Assembly (NCBI GenBank): GCA_022799115.1
Contig: JAAWNT010000013.1
Span: 1-64,000, forward strand
Reading direction: 5' to 3'
Origin: Clostridiales bacterium
Lineage (GTDB): Bacteria; Bacillota; Clostridia; Oscillospirales; Acutalibacteraceae
Length of the DNA stretch: 64,000 nucleotides
Of the stretch, positions 9,697 to 17,911 are shown in pieces. Under the pieces are notes generated by a model. That model was not told the origin of the DNA, did not search any database, and worked only from the letters and a program-made list of their open reading frames with translations. Every line of letters begins with the position of its first letter. Within the stretch, counting starts at the first letter, position 1. The position numbers and the translations under genes were made by a program.

Positions 9697-11256
9697 TTAC
9701 TTTGCAGAAATTGTTTCTTCCTCGCCTAAATGCTTCATATTTTTTACCTGATCGAATTCGTCCAAGATCCCCTGTTCCGGTTTCTTCGTGACAAGGCTCA
9801 CCGCAATCATAACCAGTAAACCCACTGCGAAGCCCACCACCAAGGAGTAAAATCCCGTGACGGTTCCCAAGGTCTGGCCGCTCACCAAAGGCAGATAATC
9901 CCAGATGATTACTGTCAGTCCTCCGCTAATCATACCTGCAATAGCGCCGGCGCCATTGCTCCTGCGCCAGAACAAAGACAGGATAATCACCGGCCCGAAG
10001 GCCGCGCCAAATCCAGCCCACGCGTTGGACACAAGTCCCATAACGCTGCTTTGCGGATCCAGGGCCACCAAAAAGGCGATGACCGCCACCACTGCCACCG
10101 TGATACGGCTGACCAGCAGACGGCTCTTTTCCGAAGCGTTTTTGGCAACGACCCCTTTATAAATATCCTCCGAAATCGAGGATGCGGTCACCAAAAGCTG
10201 AGAGTCTGCGGTGGACATCACAGCCGCCAGGATTCCACACAGGAAAATTCCGCCGATAAAGGGTAAGGCCAAATCTTTGGTAAACAGCTGTAAAATCATC
10301 TGAATAAAGACGTTCTCTGTGTCGGAGCCCTGCAAAACAGTAGGCAGATAGGCTCTTCCGATCACACCCACCATGCAGGCGGCGCCCAAGGACAGCGCTA
10401 CCCAAACCATGGCGATCACACGGGATTTTTTTACCTCGCTGTGAGAACGAATGGCCATGAAGCGCACCAGGATATGCGGCATTCCAAAATAGCCCAGCGC
10501 CCATCCCAACTGGGAGATGATGCTGACCGGTCCGATGGCGCCCGTACCGTCCACCATGGGATTCAAGAAGGAGGCTACGTTTACATTGCTGCCGCTCAGC
10601 GCATCTGTCATATTTCCCCAACCGCCTAAGAAGGAAAGGGCAAAAATAGGCACGGTGAGAAGGGCCAGAAGCATCATCATTCCCTGAATGAAGTCGGTGA
10701 CGCACACCGCCATGAATCCGCCCAAAAAGGTATAAGCCAGAATAACCAGTACGCCGATGGTGAGGGCCACGGTATAATCAATACCGAACACCGAGGAAAA
10801 CAGCTTGGCGCCGGCGGAAAAACCAGACGCGGTGTACACCAGGAAAAAGACCATGATGAAAATTGAGGACGCCACCCGCAGAATTTTGGTTTTGTCCCGG
10901 AACCTATTTTCAAAATAGGAGGGCAGGGTCAAAGAATTTCCCGCCTTCAACGTATATCTGCGCAAACGAGAGGATACAAACACCCAGTTGAGCAGGGTGC
11001 CTACCGCCAAGCCGACGGCGATCCAGATTTGTCCGGTACCAAAGGCATAAATTGCACCCGGCAGGCCCATCAACAGCCAGCCGCTCATATCGGAGGCCTG
11101 CGCGGAAAGGGCCGCTACCCAACCGCCCAGCTTACGTCCCCCTAAAAAATAGTCCTCTGTATTTTTTGTCCGCCTAAAATACAGAATTCCGATGGACAGC
11201 ATCACCAACAGATAAAATACAAACGCCGCTAAAATCCAAATTTGATCAGAACTCAC
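9697..11256 (-). CDS. putP: Sodium/proline symporter PutP
   Basis: Member of the sodium:solute symporter family (519 aa, about 13 membrane segments). The N terminus shows the characteristic TEDYFLGGRKLGGWVAALSA and SDMSGWLLMGLPGA blocks, which contribute to sodium and proline binding in studied PutP proteins. The start is GTG at 11256 with GAGGAAG upstream. It has its own sigma-A promoter and no putA nearby, so it more likely supplies proline as solute or nutrient than as part of a catabolic operon. Proline is the best substrate guess from overall similarity. Confidence 0.92.
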   Translation of the reverse strand: MSSDQIWILAAFVFYLLVMLSIGILYFRRTKNTEDYFLGGRKLGGWVAALSAQASDMSGWLLMGLPGAIYAFGTGQIWIAVGLAVGTLLNWVFVSSRLRRYTLKAGNSLTLPSYFENRFRDKTKILRVASSIFIMVFFLVYTASGFSAGAKLFSSVFGIDYTVALTIGVLVILAYTFLGGFMAVCVTDFIQGMMMLLALLTVPIFALSFLGGWGNMTDALSGSNVNVASFLNPMVDGTGAIGPVSIISQLGWALGYFGMPHILVRFMAIRSHSEVKKSRVIAMVWVALSLGAACMVGVIGRAYLPTVLQGSDTENVFIQMILQLFTKDLALPFIGGIFLCGILAAVMSTADSQLLVTASSISEDIYKGVVAKNASEKSRLLVSRITVAVVAVIAFLVALDPQSSVMGLVSNAWAGFGAAFGPVIILSLFWRRSNGAGAIAGMISGGLTVIIWDYLPLVSGQTLGTVTGFYSLVVGFAVGLLVMIAVSLVTKKPEQGILDEFDQVKNMKHLGEEETISAK

Positions 11257-11313
11257 GCTACCACTTCCTCTTCCTCAATTTATTGATATATCATGCTAAA
11301 GCACTATATGTAC

Positions 11314-11342
11314 ATTATAAAGAGAAATCGGAGAAGGTGCAA
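11314..11342 (-). promoter_or_regulatory. putP promoter
   Basis: TTGCAC (11337-11342), a 17-base spacer and TATAAT (11314-11319) on the minus strand, about 55 bases before the putP start. Confidence 0.7.
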
Positions 11343-11543
11343 GCATTTTTCTATATATTTTTCTTTTTTCTCCCACCATTGGACAAGTATCGCCGAACGA
11401 TTTCTATGGCGCGGCCATTTTTATTTCCGGTATAGAGGCTCATCCGCCTGTTCCGTCCGGATCTACGCCGCCATATTTCCCATTTTACGATCATATATTG
11501 ATAAGGCCTCTATGCAGCACAACATGAGAGGAGTGAACCTGCC

Positions 11544-12428
11544 ATGAAATACGGAATCGCATTGGCTGGCGGCGGAACCAGAGGGGCCGCCCATGTGGGA
11601 GTCCTGCTGGCATTGGAAGAGAATCATTTGCTCCCCACCGCTATCGCAGGCGCCAGCGCGGGGGGCATTGTCGCCGGACTGTATGCCTCTGGAATGAACG
11701 CCGTTCATTTAAAAGAAGTGGTCACCGATCTTTCCATCCATTGGAGAAAGCTGATTGATCCCAATCTATCCGGACTGTTGAAAGCCATAGGGAATCTGGC
11801 TTGCCATTGTTCCATCGGCTTGTCCGGGTTAATCAAAGGCAACCGGCTGGAGCGTTATTTTCTTGAGTTGATCGGAGAGCGTCCCCTTTCGTCCCTGTGT
11901 ATGCCCACCATCATTCCAGCTGTGGATTTAAACACAGGCCATACCATCGCCTATGTGGACCATTTGTCAAAGCGTCTTCCCCTTCCCGACGTTCATTGGA
12001 CCCAGAACGCTCTGGTTCATGAAGCTATGCGTGCCAGTTCGGCCTTTCCTGTCGTGTTCCGCCCCAAAAAGCATGGGGAGCTTTATTTGGTGGACGGAGG
12101 GGTTGCCGATAACCTGCCAGTCAACCTTCTGCTGGCTTCCGGAGTGGAACGGGTTTTGGCGGTGGATATCTCCTCTCACTATGAAATGCCCAAGCGAAGG
12201 GATATTGTGGAAATCGCCTCCCATTCCCTATCCATCATGCAGGAGAGACTCAAGAACTGTACGGCGCGTGGGGAGGCTTATTGCCTCAAACCCTCTCTTC
12301 CAGAGGATGCCGGACTGCTCACATTTGATCAGATGATCGCCTGTATGGAAGCCGGATATCAGGCCACCATAAAAAAACTTCCCTTGATCCGATCTGCTTT
12401 GGCTGGTTCCCCACCTCGCAAAAGATAA
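11544..12428 (+). CDS. Patatin-like phospholipase
   Basis: A 294-residue cytosolic serine acyl hydrolase of the patatin/RssA type. The oxyanion-hole loop is GGGTRGAAHVG, the nucleophile elbow GASAGG and the catalytic Asp is in VDGGVADNLPVN, giving the Ser-Asp dyad of this family. The ATG follows GAGGAGTGAACCTGCC. It is alone on the plus strand. The acyl substrate is not predictable; bacterial relatives act on phospholipids or lysophospholipids. Confidence 0.9.
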   Translation: MKYGIALAGGGTRGAAHVGVLLALEENHLLPTAIAGASAGGIVAGLYASGMNAVHLKEVVTDLSIHWRKLIDPNLSGLLKAIGNLACHCSIGLSGLIKGNRLERYFLELIGERPLSSLCMPTIIPAVDLNTGHTIAYVDHLSKRLPLPDVHWTQNALVHEAMRASSAFPVVFRPKKHGELYLVDGGVADNLPVNLLLASGVERVLAVDISSHYEMPKRRDIVEIASHSLSIMQERLKNCTARGEAYCLKPSLPEDAGLLTFDQMIACMEAGYQATIKKLPLIRSALAGSPPRKR

Positions 12429-12648
12429 AAACGCAAGGCAATACGGGGCCAGCTTTTAGAACCCGTTTATTTTCTTATATTGATCCCGATTGCCGTCCCG
12501 CTTTTAACGCTCCGGCGAGTCGATCTCCCGGGGGTTACAGGTTCCGTCGAATCAAAATTCGGAACGTCCCTCCGTGAATTCGCGGCGGGATAAATGTTAC
12601 GCCATGGATCAGAAAGGCGAGCGAATAAGAACGCCTAATAATGACAAA

Positions 12649-12680
12649 GCCGGAGGATTGATCCCCCGGCCCTTTTCTTT
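12649..12680 (+). terminator. Terminator-like hairpin
   Basis: GCCGG-A-GGA pairs with TCC-C-CCGGC (one mismatch), followed by CCTTTTCTTT on the plus strand. It is far from the patatin stop (about 220 bases), so it may belong to a separate short transcript. Confidence 0.5.
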
Positions 12681-12742
12681 ATCACTACTTATAACAGCAT
12701 TGTTGTACTAAGTGACGAATAAAATCGACAAGAACCGGATTC

Positions 12743-12965
12743 GTGTAACCGGTGTGTAACAAGAAATGTCCAAAAAACCAGCGTTCATGCGGGCGTGTAA
12801 CAGCGTAACTTGTGTAACATTTTTTACATAGGTCCTATTAATACGACACATACCCACGAACAGCGGAGGAACTCCCAGTCTCTGTATAGAGATATCTGAA
12901 AAAAGTTACACAACACCTAAAGAGTCCCGCTCACATGCGGTTTTTTGCACGTAACTTTCCGTAAC
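12743..12965. repeat. Iteron-like GTAAC / GTGTAAC repeats
   Basis: GTGTAAC occurs at 12743, 12754, 12795 and 12812, CGTAAC at 12804, 12950 and 12960, and the inverse GTTACAC at 12905. Several spacings are near one or four helical turns (11, 41, 8-9, 10). They could be protein-binding iterons from a decayed plasmid or phage, or chance codon repetition in a dead gene on the minus strand. Confidence 0.4.
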
Positions 12966-13104
12966 ACAATGTGATATAAATTACGCACAGGAAGGATGGG
13001 GGGGGATGAGCTTTGAAGAACCGGAGATTATACAGAATACACACGCCGATACAGTCATAGAATAAACAATTGTTCCGCGGTATAGCGGAAACGCTCCTGC
13101 TCCC

Positions 13105-13152
13105 AAAAAGCGGTCATTCTCTCATGAAAGAGGAAGTGACCGCCACTTTTTT
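13105..13152. terminator. Long hairpin with flanking A and T runs
   Basis: GCGGTCA (13110-13116) pairs with TGACCGC (13137-13143); the inner part also pairs partly (TTCTCT with AGAGGAA). AAAAA precedes it and TTTTTT follows, so it can act as a terminator, but there is no gene next to it. Confidence 0.55.
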
Positions 13153-13204
13153 GAATCCAATGAAACTAACGTTGGACACTTTTTATTCGTACGATACGAC
13201 CAAA

Positions 13205-13243
13205 ACAACAGAAAACCCACAAGACTTAACGTCATGTGGGTTT
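13205..13243 (-). terminator. Terminator of the tRNA cluster
   Basis: AAACCCACA pairs with TGTGGGTTT around a 13-base loop; on the minus strand it is followed by TTCTGTTGTTTT. It lies 4 bases after the encoded CCA of tRNA-Lys. Confidence 0.75.
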
Positions 13244-13247
13244 GTTC

Positions 13248-13323
13248 TGGTGATCCATCGGGGATTCGAACCCCGGACACCCTGATTAAAAGTCAGGTGC
13301 TCTGCCAGCTGAGCTAATGAATC
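13248..13323 (-). tRNA. tRNA-Lys (anticodon UUU)
   Basis: The acceptor stem GATTCAT/ATGGATC, the T-loop GGTTCGAATCC and the anticodon arm CCTGA-CTTTTAA-TCAGG give a full cloverleaf of 76 bases with encoded CCA. It is the last gene of the cluster. Confidence 0.96.
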
Positions 13324-13379
13324 ATATCAAATTATATATAATAAGATTCATACAATTGACGAATCCTCATTATTAAAAA

Positions 13380-13455
13380 TGGCTGGGATGGCTGGATTCG
13401 AACCAGCGAGATGACGGAGTCAAAGTCCGTTGCCTTACCGCTTGGCGACACCCCA
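13380..13455 (-). tRNA. tRNA-Gln (anticodon UUG)
   Basis: Acceptor stem TGGGGTG/CATCCCA with the U1-A72 pair typical of tRNA-Gln, anticodon arm ACGGA-CTTTGAC-TCCGT, discriminator G and encoded CCA (76 bases). Confidence 0.96.
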
Positions 13456-13511
13456 ATATATTTTATAAATGACACGCGAAGCTTGTCCAGCCTCGCGTGC
13501 GATTTTTAAAA

Positions 13512-13588
13512 TGGGGTGGATAGTCGGATTCGAACCGACGGTCTCCAGTGCCACAAACTGGCGCTTTAACCAACTAAGCTATACCCAC
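13512..13588 (-). tRNA. tRNA-His (anticodon GUG)
   Basis: Acceptor stem GTGGGTA/TATCCAC, anticodon loop TTGTGGC, discriminator C73 and encoded CCA. A G directly before position 1 (13589) can serve as the G-1 required by histidyl-tRNA synthetase. Confidence 0.96.
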
Positions 13589-13592
13589 CATA

Positions 13593-13669
13593 TGGCGCGC
13601 CAAAAGGGACTCGAACCCCTGACCTACTGCTTAGAAGGCAGTTGCTCTATCCAGCTGAGCTATTGGCGC
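13593..13669 (-). tRNA. tRNA-Arg (anticodon UCU)
   Basis: Acceptor stem GCGCCAA/TTGGCGC, anticodon arm ACTGC-CTTCTAA-GCAGT, discriminator G and encoded CCA (77 bases). It starts only 4 bases after the tRNA-His G-1 position. Confidence 0.96.
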
Positions 13670-13702
13670 AAAGTCAACTACCCTCTCGCTTCGAGGGGTT
13701 AA

Positions 13703-13776
13703 TGGAGCGGGTGATGGGAATCGAACCCACACGACCAGCTTGGAAGGCTGGGATTCTACCATTGAACTACACCCGC
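13703..13776 (-). tRNA. tRNA-Gly (anticodon UCC)
   Basis: Acceptor stem GCGGGTG/CACCCGC as read in the cloverleaf, anticodon arm CCAGC-CTTCCAA-GCTGG, discriminator U and encoded CCA (74 bases). It is the promoter-proximal tRNA of the cluster. Confidence 0.96.
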
Positions 13777-13794
13777 ATTTCAGCGACGGGTTAT

Positions 13795-13824
13795 ATTCTA
13801 GCATACAAACCGCCGCTATGTCAA
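13795..13824 (-). promoter_or_regulatory. Promoter of the tRNA cluster
   Basis: TTGACA (13819-13824), an 18-base spacer and TAGAAT (13795-13800) with a TGC extension, 18 bases before tRNA-Gly. It sits between the clpE stop and the tRNAs, so the tRNAs need not depend on clpE transcription. Confidence 0.75.
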
Positions 13825-13853
13825 TACCTATCTCAAAATTTTTCTAATTTTTT

Positions 13854-16142
13854 TTACAAAAGCTGTAATGAAAGCTGATCCCCCGCCGTAAGTGCGATTC
13901 CCTGAATCGGAGTGTCCGCCTTTTCTACCAACGCGGAGGTAATCTTATCTTCCACTTGCCTCCGAATCAGGTTGCGCAAATCTCTGGCCCCGCTTTTCCC
14001 GTCTATGGCGTGCTTCGCCAGCCATGCAAGGGCGCTGTCGTCAAAGGTAAACGCAATGCCGCGTTCTTTTAAAGAGTCCACATATTCCTGTAGCATCAGC
14101 TTGGCAATGGAGCGGAAATCCTCCTCCGTAAGCGGGCGGAACACCACCACCTCATCAATTCTGCTCAGGAATTCCGGGCGCAGAAAATCTGCCAGGGCCT
14201 TCATGGCTTTTTCCTTGGAAAGCTCGGTAACGCTTTTTGCAAATCCCATGGCTCCGTCTTTTTTGTCGCTGCCCGCGTTGGAGGTCATGACAATGACGGT
14301 ATTCTCAAAATTGACAGCCCTGCCGTGGGCGTCGGTAATTTTCCCCTCGTCCAGAATTTGCAGCAAAATATTGAGCACATCCGGATGGGCCTTCTCTATT
14401 TCGTCAAACAGAAGCACAGAGTATGGACGGCGGCGTACCTTTTCAGTCACCTGTCCTGATTCATCATAACCCACGTAGCCTGGGGGCGATCCTATGATCC
14501 TGGATACCGAATGCTTCTCCATAAATTCCGACATATCCAGACGAATCAGGGTCTCCGGGGTATCGAACAGCTCCTGAGAAAGCACCTTGACCAGCTCGGT
14601 CTTTCCCACGCCGGTGGGGCCCACAAAGATAAAGGACGCCGGACGGCGGCGGGGACTGATCTGCACCCGGCTTCTGCGGATGGCGGCAGATACCGCCTCA
14701 ACCGCCTCATCCTGTCCAATGATGCGGGTTTTTAAATGCGTTTCCAGATCCTTTAGCTTTTTCAGTTCATTTTCCTGCACTTTTGAGGCGGGGATTCCCG
14801 TCCAAAGCTCAATGACATGGGCCAGATCTTCCTCAGTCACGGCCGTTCCCAACGCCTCGGGCGCAATTTCCTCGGCCCTATTTTCCAATCGGGCGATCTC
14901 GTATCGCATCTCCGCCAATTTCTCATAATCAATTTGCGCCCCTTCGGCGGTCATAGCGTCCTCCTGCGTCTTAAGCGCATCCCTCTTGGCGGTGACGGTA
15001 TCATACTCCTCCATCGCCCGATTGCGCAGCGCGGCGCAGGCGCAGGATTCATCCAACAGGTCGATGGCCTTATCCGGAAGAAACCGGTCGGTAATATAAC
15101 GTTCTGAAAGAACCACTGTACGGCGCACCATTTCATCAGAAATATGCACCCGATGGTATAGTTCATAATAGGATTTGATTCCCTTGAGGACATCCACTGT
15201 ATCCTCTATGGAGGGTTCCGCGATGGTCACTGGCTGGAACCGGCGTTCCAAGGCTGCATCCTTTTCAATATATTTGCGGTATTCGTTAAAGGTTGTGGCC
15301 CCAATCACTTGAATTTCTCCACGGGAAAGGGCCGGCTTGAGGATATTGGCCGCGTTCATGGAGCCTTCGGCGTCTCCAGTACCAACAAGGTTGTGTACCT
15401 CGTCGATGAACAGGATGACATTCCCGTCCTCCTTAACCTCATCCACCAGTCCCTTAATCCGGCTTTCAAACTGCCCGCGGAACTGGGTGCCCGCAACCAG
15501 CGCCGTGAGATCCAGAAGATGTACCTCTTTGACCTTTAAACGCGCGGGAACATTGCCTTCCGCAATGCGAAGGGCAAGCCCCTCGGCAATGGCAGTTTTT
15601 CCCACGCCGGGTTCTCCAATCAGGCAGGGGTTGTTCTTGGTGCGTCGGCTTAATATCTGCACGACCCGGCCGATTTCCTTATCCCGGCCAATAATACGAT
15701 CCAGCTTGCCCTCTTTGGCCCTCTGGGTCAGGTTGTAGCAATAGGTGTCCAAGTGCTTGCGTTTGGACTTTTTCTCCTTCTTTTTCTTTTGGGGATTGGC
15801 GGATTCGGTTTGGGCCTGCTCTTCCTCCGGCTTCTTGAAAGCGTCGCCAAAAATATTCTGTAAAAAAGGGAACGTGGCGGCTCCGCCTGCGGAAAAATCT
15901 CCCTCCTCATCGTCGGACAGCAGTCCGCCCTGTTCTTGATCCAGGGCCATCAGCCCGTCAAACTGCTCCTGCATCGCTTCCAGTTGCTCCTCGCTGATCC
16001 CCATCTTATCCATCAGGTCGGTCATGGGTTTCATCCCCAGTTCCTTGGCGCAAACCAAGCAATAGCCCTGGGGCTCGGAGTCCGGGACGTTGGAGGCGAC
16101 AAACACCACGGCCGGTCTTTTATGGCATCTTGAACAAATCAT
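13854..16142 (-). CDS. clpE: ClpE-like Clp protease ATPase with N-terminal zinc finger
   Basis: AAA+ unfoldase (762 aa) of the Clp/Hsp100 class. I use the ATG at 16142, which has AAAGGAG 6 bases upstream. Instead of the double Clp_N domain it starts with a C4 zinc finger (C3, C6, C28, C31), as in ClpE, then an acidic and a Lys-rich linker, AAA-1 with Walker A GEPGVGKT (176-183) and Walker B VILFIDEVH, a short middle coiled coil (about 375-430) and AAA-2 with GPTGVGKT (508-515). A [LIV]GF-like ClpP-docking loop is present as MGF in GAMGFAKSV. It follows pgsA by 62 bases. No ctsR or mcsAB is nearby. Confidence 0.9.
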   Translation of the reverse strand: MICSRCHKRPAVVFVASNVPDSEPQGYCLVCAKELGMKPMTDLMDKMGISEEQLEAMQEQFDGLMALDQEQGGLLSDDEEGDFSAGGAATFPFLQNIFGDAFKKPEEEQAQTESANPQKKKKEKKSKRKHLDTYCYNLTQRAKEGKLDRIIGRDKEIGRVVQILSRRTKNNPCLIGEPGVGKTAIAEGLALRIAEGNVPARLKVKEVHLLDLTALVAGTQFRGQFESRIKGLVDEVKEDGNVILFIDEVHNLVGTGDAEGSMNAANILKPALSRGEIQVIGATTFNEYRKYIEKDAALERRFQPVTIAEPSIEDTVDVLKGIKSYYELYHRVHISDEMVRRTVVLSERYITDRFLPDKAIDLLDESCACAALRNRAMEEYDTVTAKRDALKTQEDAMTAEGAQIDYEKLAEMRYEIARLENRAEEIAPEALGTAVTEEDLAHVIELWTGIPASKVQENELKKLKDLETHLKTRIIGQDEAVEAVSAAIRRSRVQISPRRRPASFIFVGPTGVGKTELVKVLSQELFDTPETLIRLDMSEFMEKHSVSRIIGSPPGYVGYDESGQVTEKVRRRPYSVLLFDEIEKAHPDVLNILLQILDEGKITDAHGRAVNFENTVIVMTSNAGSDKKDGAMGFAKSVTELSKEKAMKALADFLRPEFLSRIDEVVVFRPLTEEDFRSIAKLMLQEYVDSLKERGIAFTFDDSALAWLAKHAIDGKSGARDLRNLIRRQVEDKITSALVEKADTPIQGIALTAGDQLSLQLL

Positions 16143-16204
16143 AGTAATCTCCTTTATAAATAGACAAGCGGAGGCTCTCGGTCCGAAAGCCCCGCGCCTA
16201 TGTA

Positions 16205-16822
16205 TCATTTATTATTATCGCACTCTATGGGCGCTGTTTTCGTCGGTTGCTGTTTGGGGTCTTCTTTAAAAATACTAAGAAAAACCACAAAATAGTTGAC
16301 AAAAGCAAAAATCATAAAAGCGGCGGTCAGACAAAGCAGGGTAACCGTTACGATGTTGTTGTCAATCTCCCAAATTGCTTTTAGAGATACAATTACCGTC
16401 ACCGATACATAGAATACCGCAGTTCCCACCTTGCCATACCATTTGGCGGCGGGCGGACGCTTATGCATTTTAAGCAGCACGCCGCCGGCGGCCAGCATAG
16501 CCAGTTCCTTGATAATGAGCAGAACCACCACTGGGATCACCACAGGGAATTTGATACCCATACAGATGACTACCGCGCCCAGAGTGAGCTTATCCGCCAC
16601 CGGGTCCAGCATGGCGCCCAGAGGGGTATACTGATTAAATTTTCGGGCTATCATTCCATCAAGCATGTCGCTCAGTCCGGAGACAATCAGCATGACTGCC
16701 GCATAAAAATACTGGTCGTGCAGAAAGAAATAGACACAGGGGGCGATCACCAACAGTCTCAGCAGAGATAATGCGTTTGGAACGTTAATGTTTCGTTTCC
16801 AATCTTTTTTTAGTTCATTCAT
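16205..16822 (-). CDS. pgsA: CDP-diacylglycerol-glycerol-3-phosphate 3-phosphatidyltransferase
   Basis: Integral membrane enzyme (205 aa) making phosphatidylglycerol phosphate from CDP-diacylglycerol. The CDP-alcohol phosphatidyltransferase signature is complete: D-G-x2-A-R, eight residues, G-x3-D-x3-D in DGMIARKFNQYTPLGAMLD and the following PVAD. Several hydrophobic helices follow. It lies between cvpA (40 bases upstream) and clpE (62 bases downstream) and is probably co-transcribed. Phosphatidylserine synthase or cardiolipin synthase of the same fold is a less likely alternative, judged from length. Confidence 0.92.
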   Translation of the reverse strand: MNELKKDWKRNINVPNALSLLRLLVIAPCVYFFLHDQYFYAAVMLIVSGLSDMLDGMIARKFNQYTPLGAMLDPVADKLTLGAVVICMGIKFPVVIPVVVLLIIKELAMLAAGGVLLKMHKRPPAAKWYGKVGTAVFYVSVTVIVSLKAIWEIDNNIVTVTLLCLTAAFMIFAFVNYFVVFLSIFKEDPKQQPTKTAPIECDNNK

Positions 16823-16862
16823 GTTTTACCTCACGATATTAAAGCCAAATCCTTCGCCTGCA

Positions 16863-17570
16863 TTACAACCAAAACTGTAACAGCCCATATATGGGATTGC
16901 TGTCATAGATATGCTGAAAAAGCAACGTCGATTCCAACGTTTCCTTGGAAAAGAGCGCGGGGGAAGAGGACAACATGGGCAATACAATGCGAAGCCCCGC
17001 GCACGCGAGCATGACAAACAGGGCGCATTTGAGCAATCCAAATACTGCTCCCAGCACCGCGTTTAGCTGGCGGAGTACCGGCAGGCGGAACACCTTGTCG
17101 ATCCCCCGGGCGGCCAATCTTACAAAAATCATCAAAATCAGGAACAGTACCAGCATAAGGACGGTCTTGATTAAATCGGTTACAATAGGAGCAATCAGGT
17201 CCACCACCGCCGAGGCCGCTCGGTCGCCGGCGCTGGAAAGAGCGCCGCTGAATTCATTTGCAGTCAATCCGTAGCCCGAAAGCGAATTGGAAATGAACTT
17301 GGGCAACGCCTCCATCACCGACTGGACCCGTGCAGCGGCATCCTGTCCAATGGTGCTGGTAATAGAAGTCTGAATACTTTCAGCCAGGGGCGGTCGTACA
17401 AACGCGGTAAAAATAACAGGGGCTATCGCTGAGGCAAGCACTACCGCCGCCACCACGGAAGCCAGGGTTCCTGCCAGTTCCACCAGAGATTTAACCACAC
17501 CTCGATAAAATCCGATGACCACAAAAAGAATTGCCAGGACAACGAGACTTGCGTCCAACCAAAAAGCCAA
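16863..17570 (-). CDS. CvpA family membrane protein
   Basis: A 235-residue integral membrane protein. The first helix (about 5-25), the FYRGVVKSLVELAG motif and a second long helix are typical of CvpA; two further hydrophobic helices lie near residues 135-155 and 175-200 with an extracytoplasmic segment between. The start is TTG at 17570 with AAAGGGAG 8 bases upstream. CvpA relatives are linked to colicin V export and envelope homeostasis, but the biochemical role is unknown. It opens the cvpA-pgsA-clpE unit. Confidence 0.85.
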   Translation of the reverse strand: MAFWLDASLVVLAILFVVIGFYRGVVKSLVELAGTLASVVAAVVLASAIAPVIFTAFVRPPLAESIQTSITSTIGQDAAARVQSVMEALPKFISNSLSGYGLTANEFSGALSSAGDRAASAVVDLIAPIVTDLIKTVLMLVLFLILMIFVRLAARGIDKVFRLPVLRQLNAVLGAVFGLLKCALFVMLACAGLRIVLPMLSSSPALFSKETLESTLLFQHIYDSNPIYGLLQFWL

Positions 17571-17689
17571 TCAAAAAACTCCCTTTCAAAAGTCTTGTCC
17601 TCTATGGGGGCCTCTAAACCCCGCCAACCTATTTTTTTAAAAAGGAACTTACGTTAGATTATGGTAAAAAATCACACACTGTAGAAATC

Positions 17690-17718
17690 AATATAACACA
17701 TATTCCCTGAAACTACAA
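17690..17718 (-). promoter_or_regulatory. Promoter of cvpA-pgsA-clpE
   Basis: TTGTAG (17713-17718), a 17-base spacer and TATATT (17690-17695) on the minus strand; the leader is about 110 bases. Confidence 0.6.
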
Positions 17719-17850
17719 TATTCCTCTTCTGAAAAGCTCCTAAAAACCCAAAAAGACGGCTTAATTTTTTCGATTTTTATCGTTTTCAGCCAGACTTTTC
17801 CCGTCATCCAAAACCGTCCCCGCCGCTTCTGTTCCAGTTCCCCTGCATGT

Positions 17851-17889
17851 AAAAAAGCAGTGCGCTCCCTTAAGATACAGGGAACGCAC
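17851..17889 (-). terminator. Terminator of the DUF5711-like gene
   Basis: GTGCGCTCCCT pairs with AGGGAACGCAC (one mismatch) around 8 bases, followed on the minus strand by TGCTTTTTT, 23 bases after the stop codon. The remaining 130 bases up to the cvpA promoter show no gene. Confidence 0.75.
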
Positions 17890-17911
17890 GATCGGAACGA
17901 CTTTTTATCAA

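Larger units (their letters stand above)
12429..13247. other. Gene-poor stretch between the patatin gene and the tRNA cluster
   Basis: About 820 bases with no credible gene. It holds a terminator at 12649-12680, GTAAC-type repeats (12743-12965), a short hairpin followed by TTTTTT (12927-12946), a 19-codon frame starting at an ATG at 13006 after a G-rich tract, and a long hairpin at 13105-13152. It lies directly downstream of the tRNA-Lys 3' end, a common integration site, and may be a decayed element, but no recombinase or duplicated tRNA end was seen. Confidence 0.5.

Noticed and set aside
12743-12965. CRISPR array
   Set aside because: Repeat units are 5-7 bases with irregular spacing; there are no 25-40 base repeats or cas genes.
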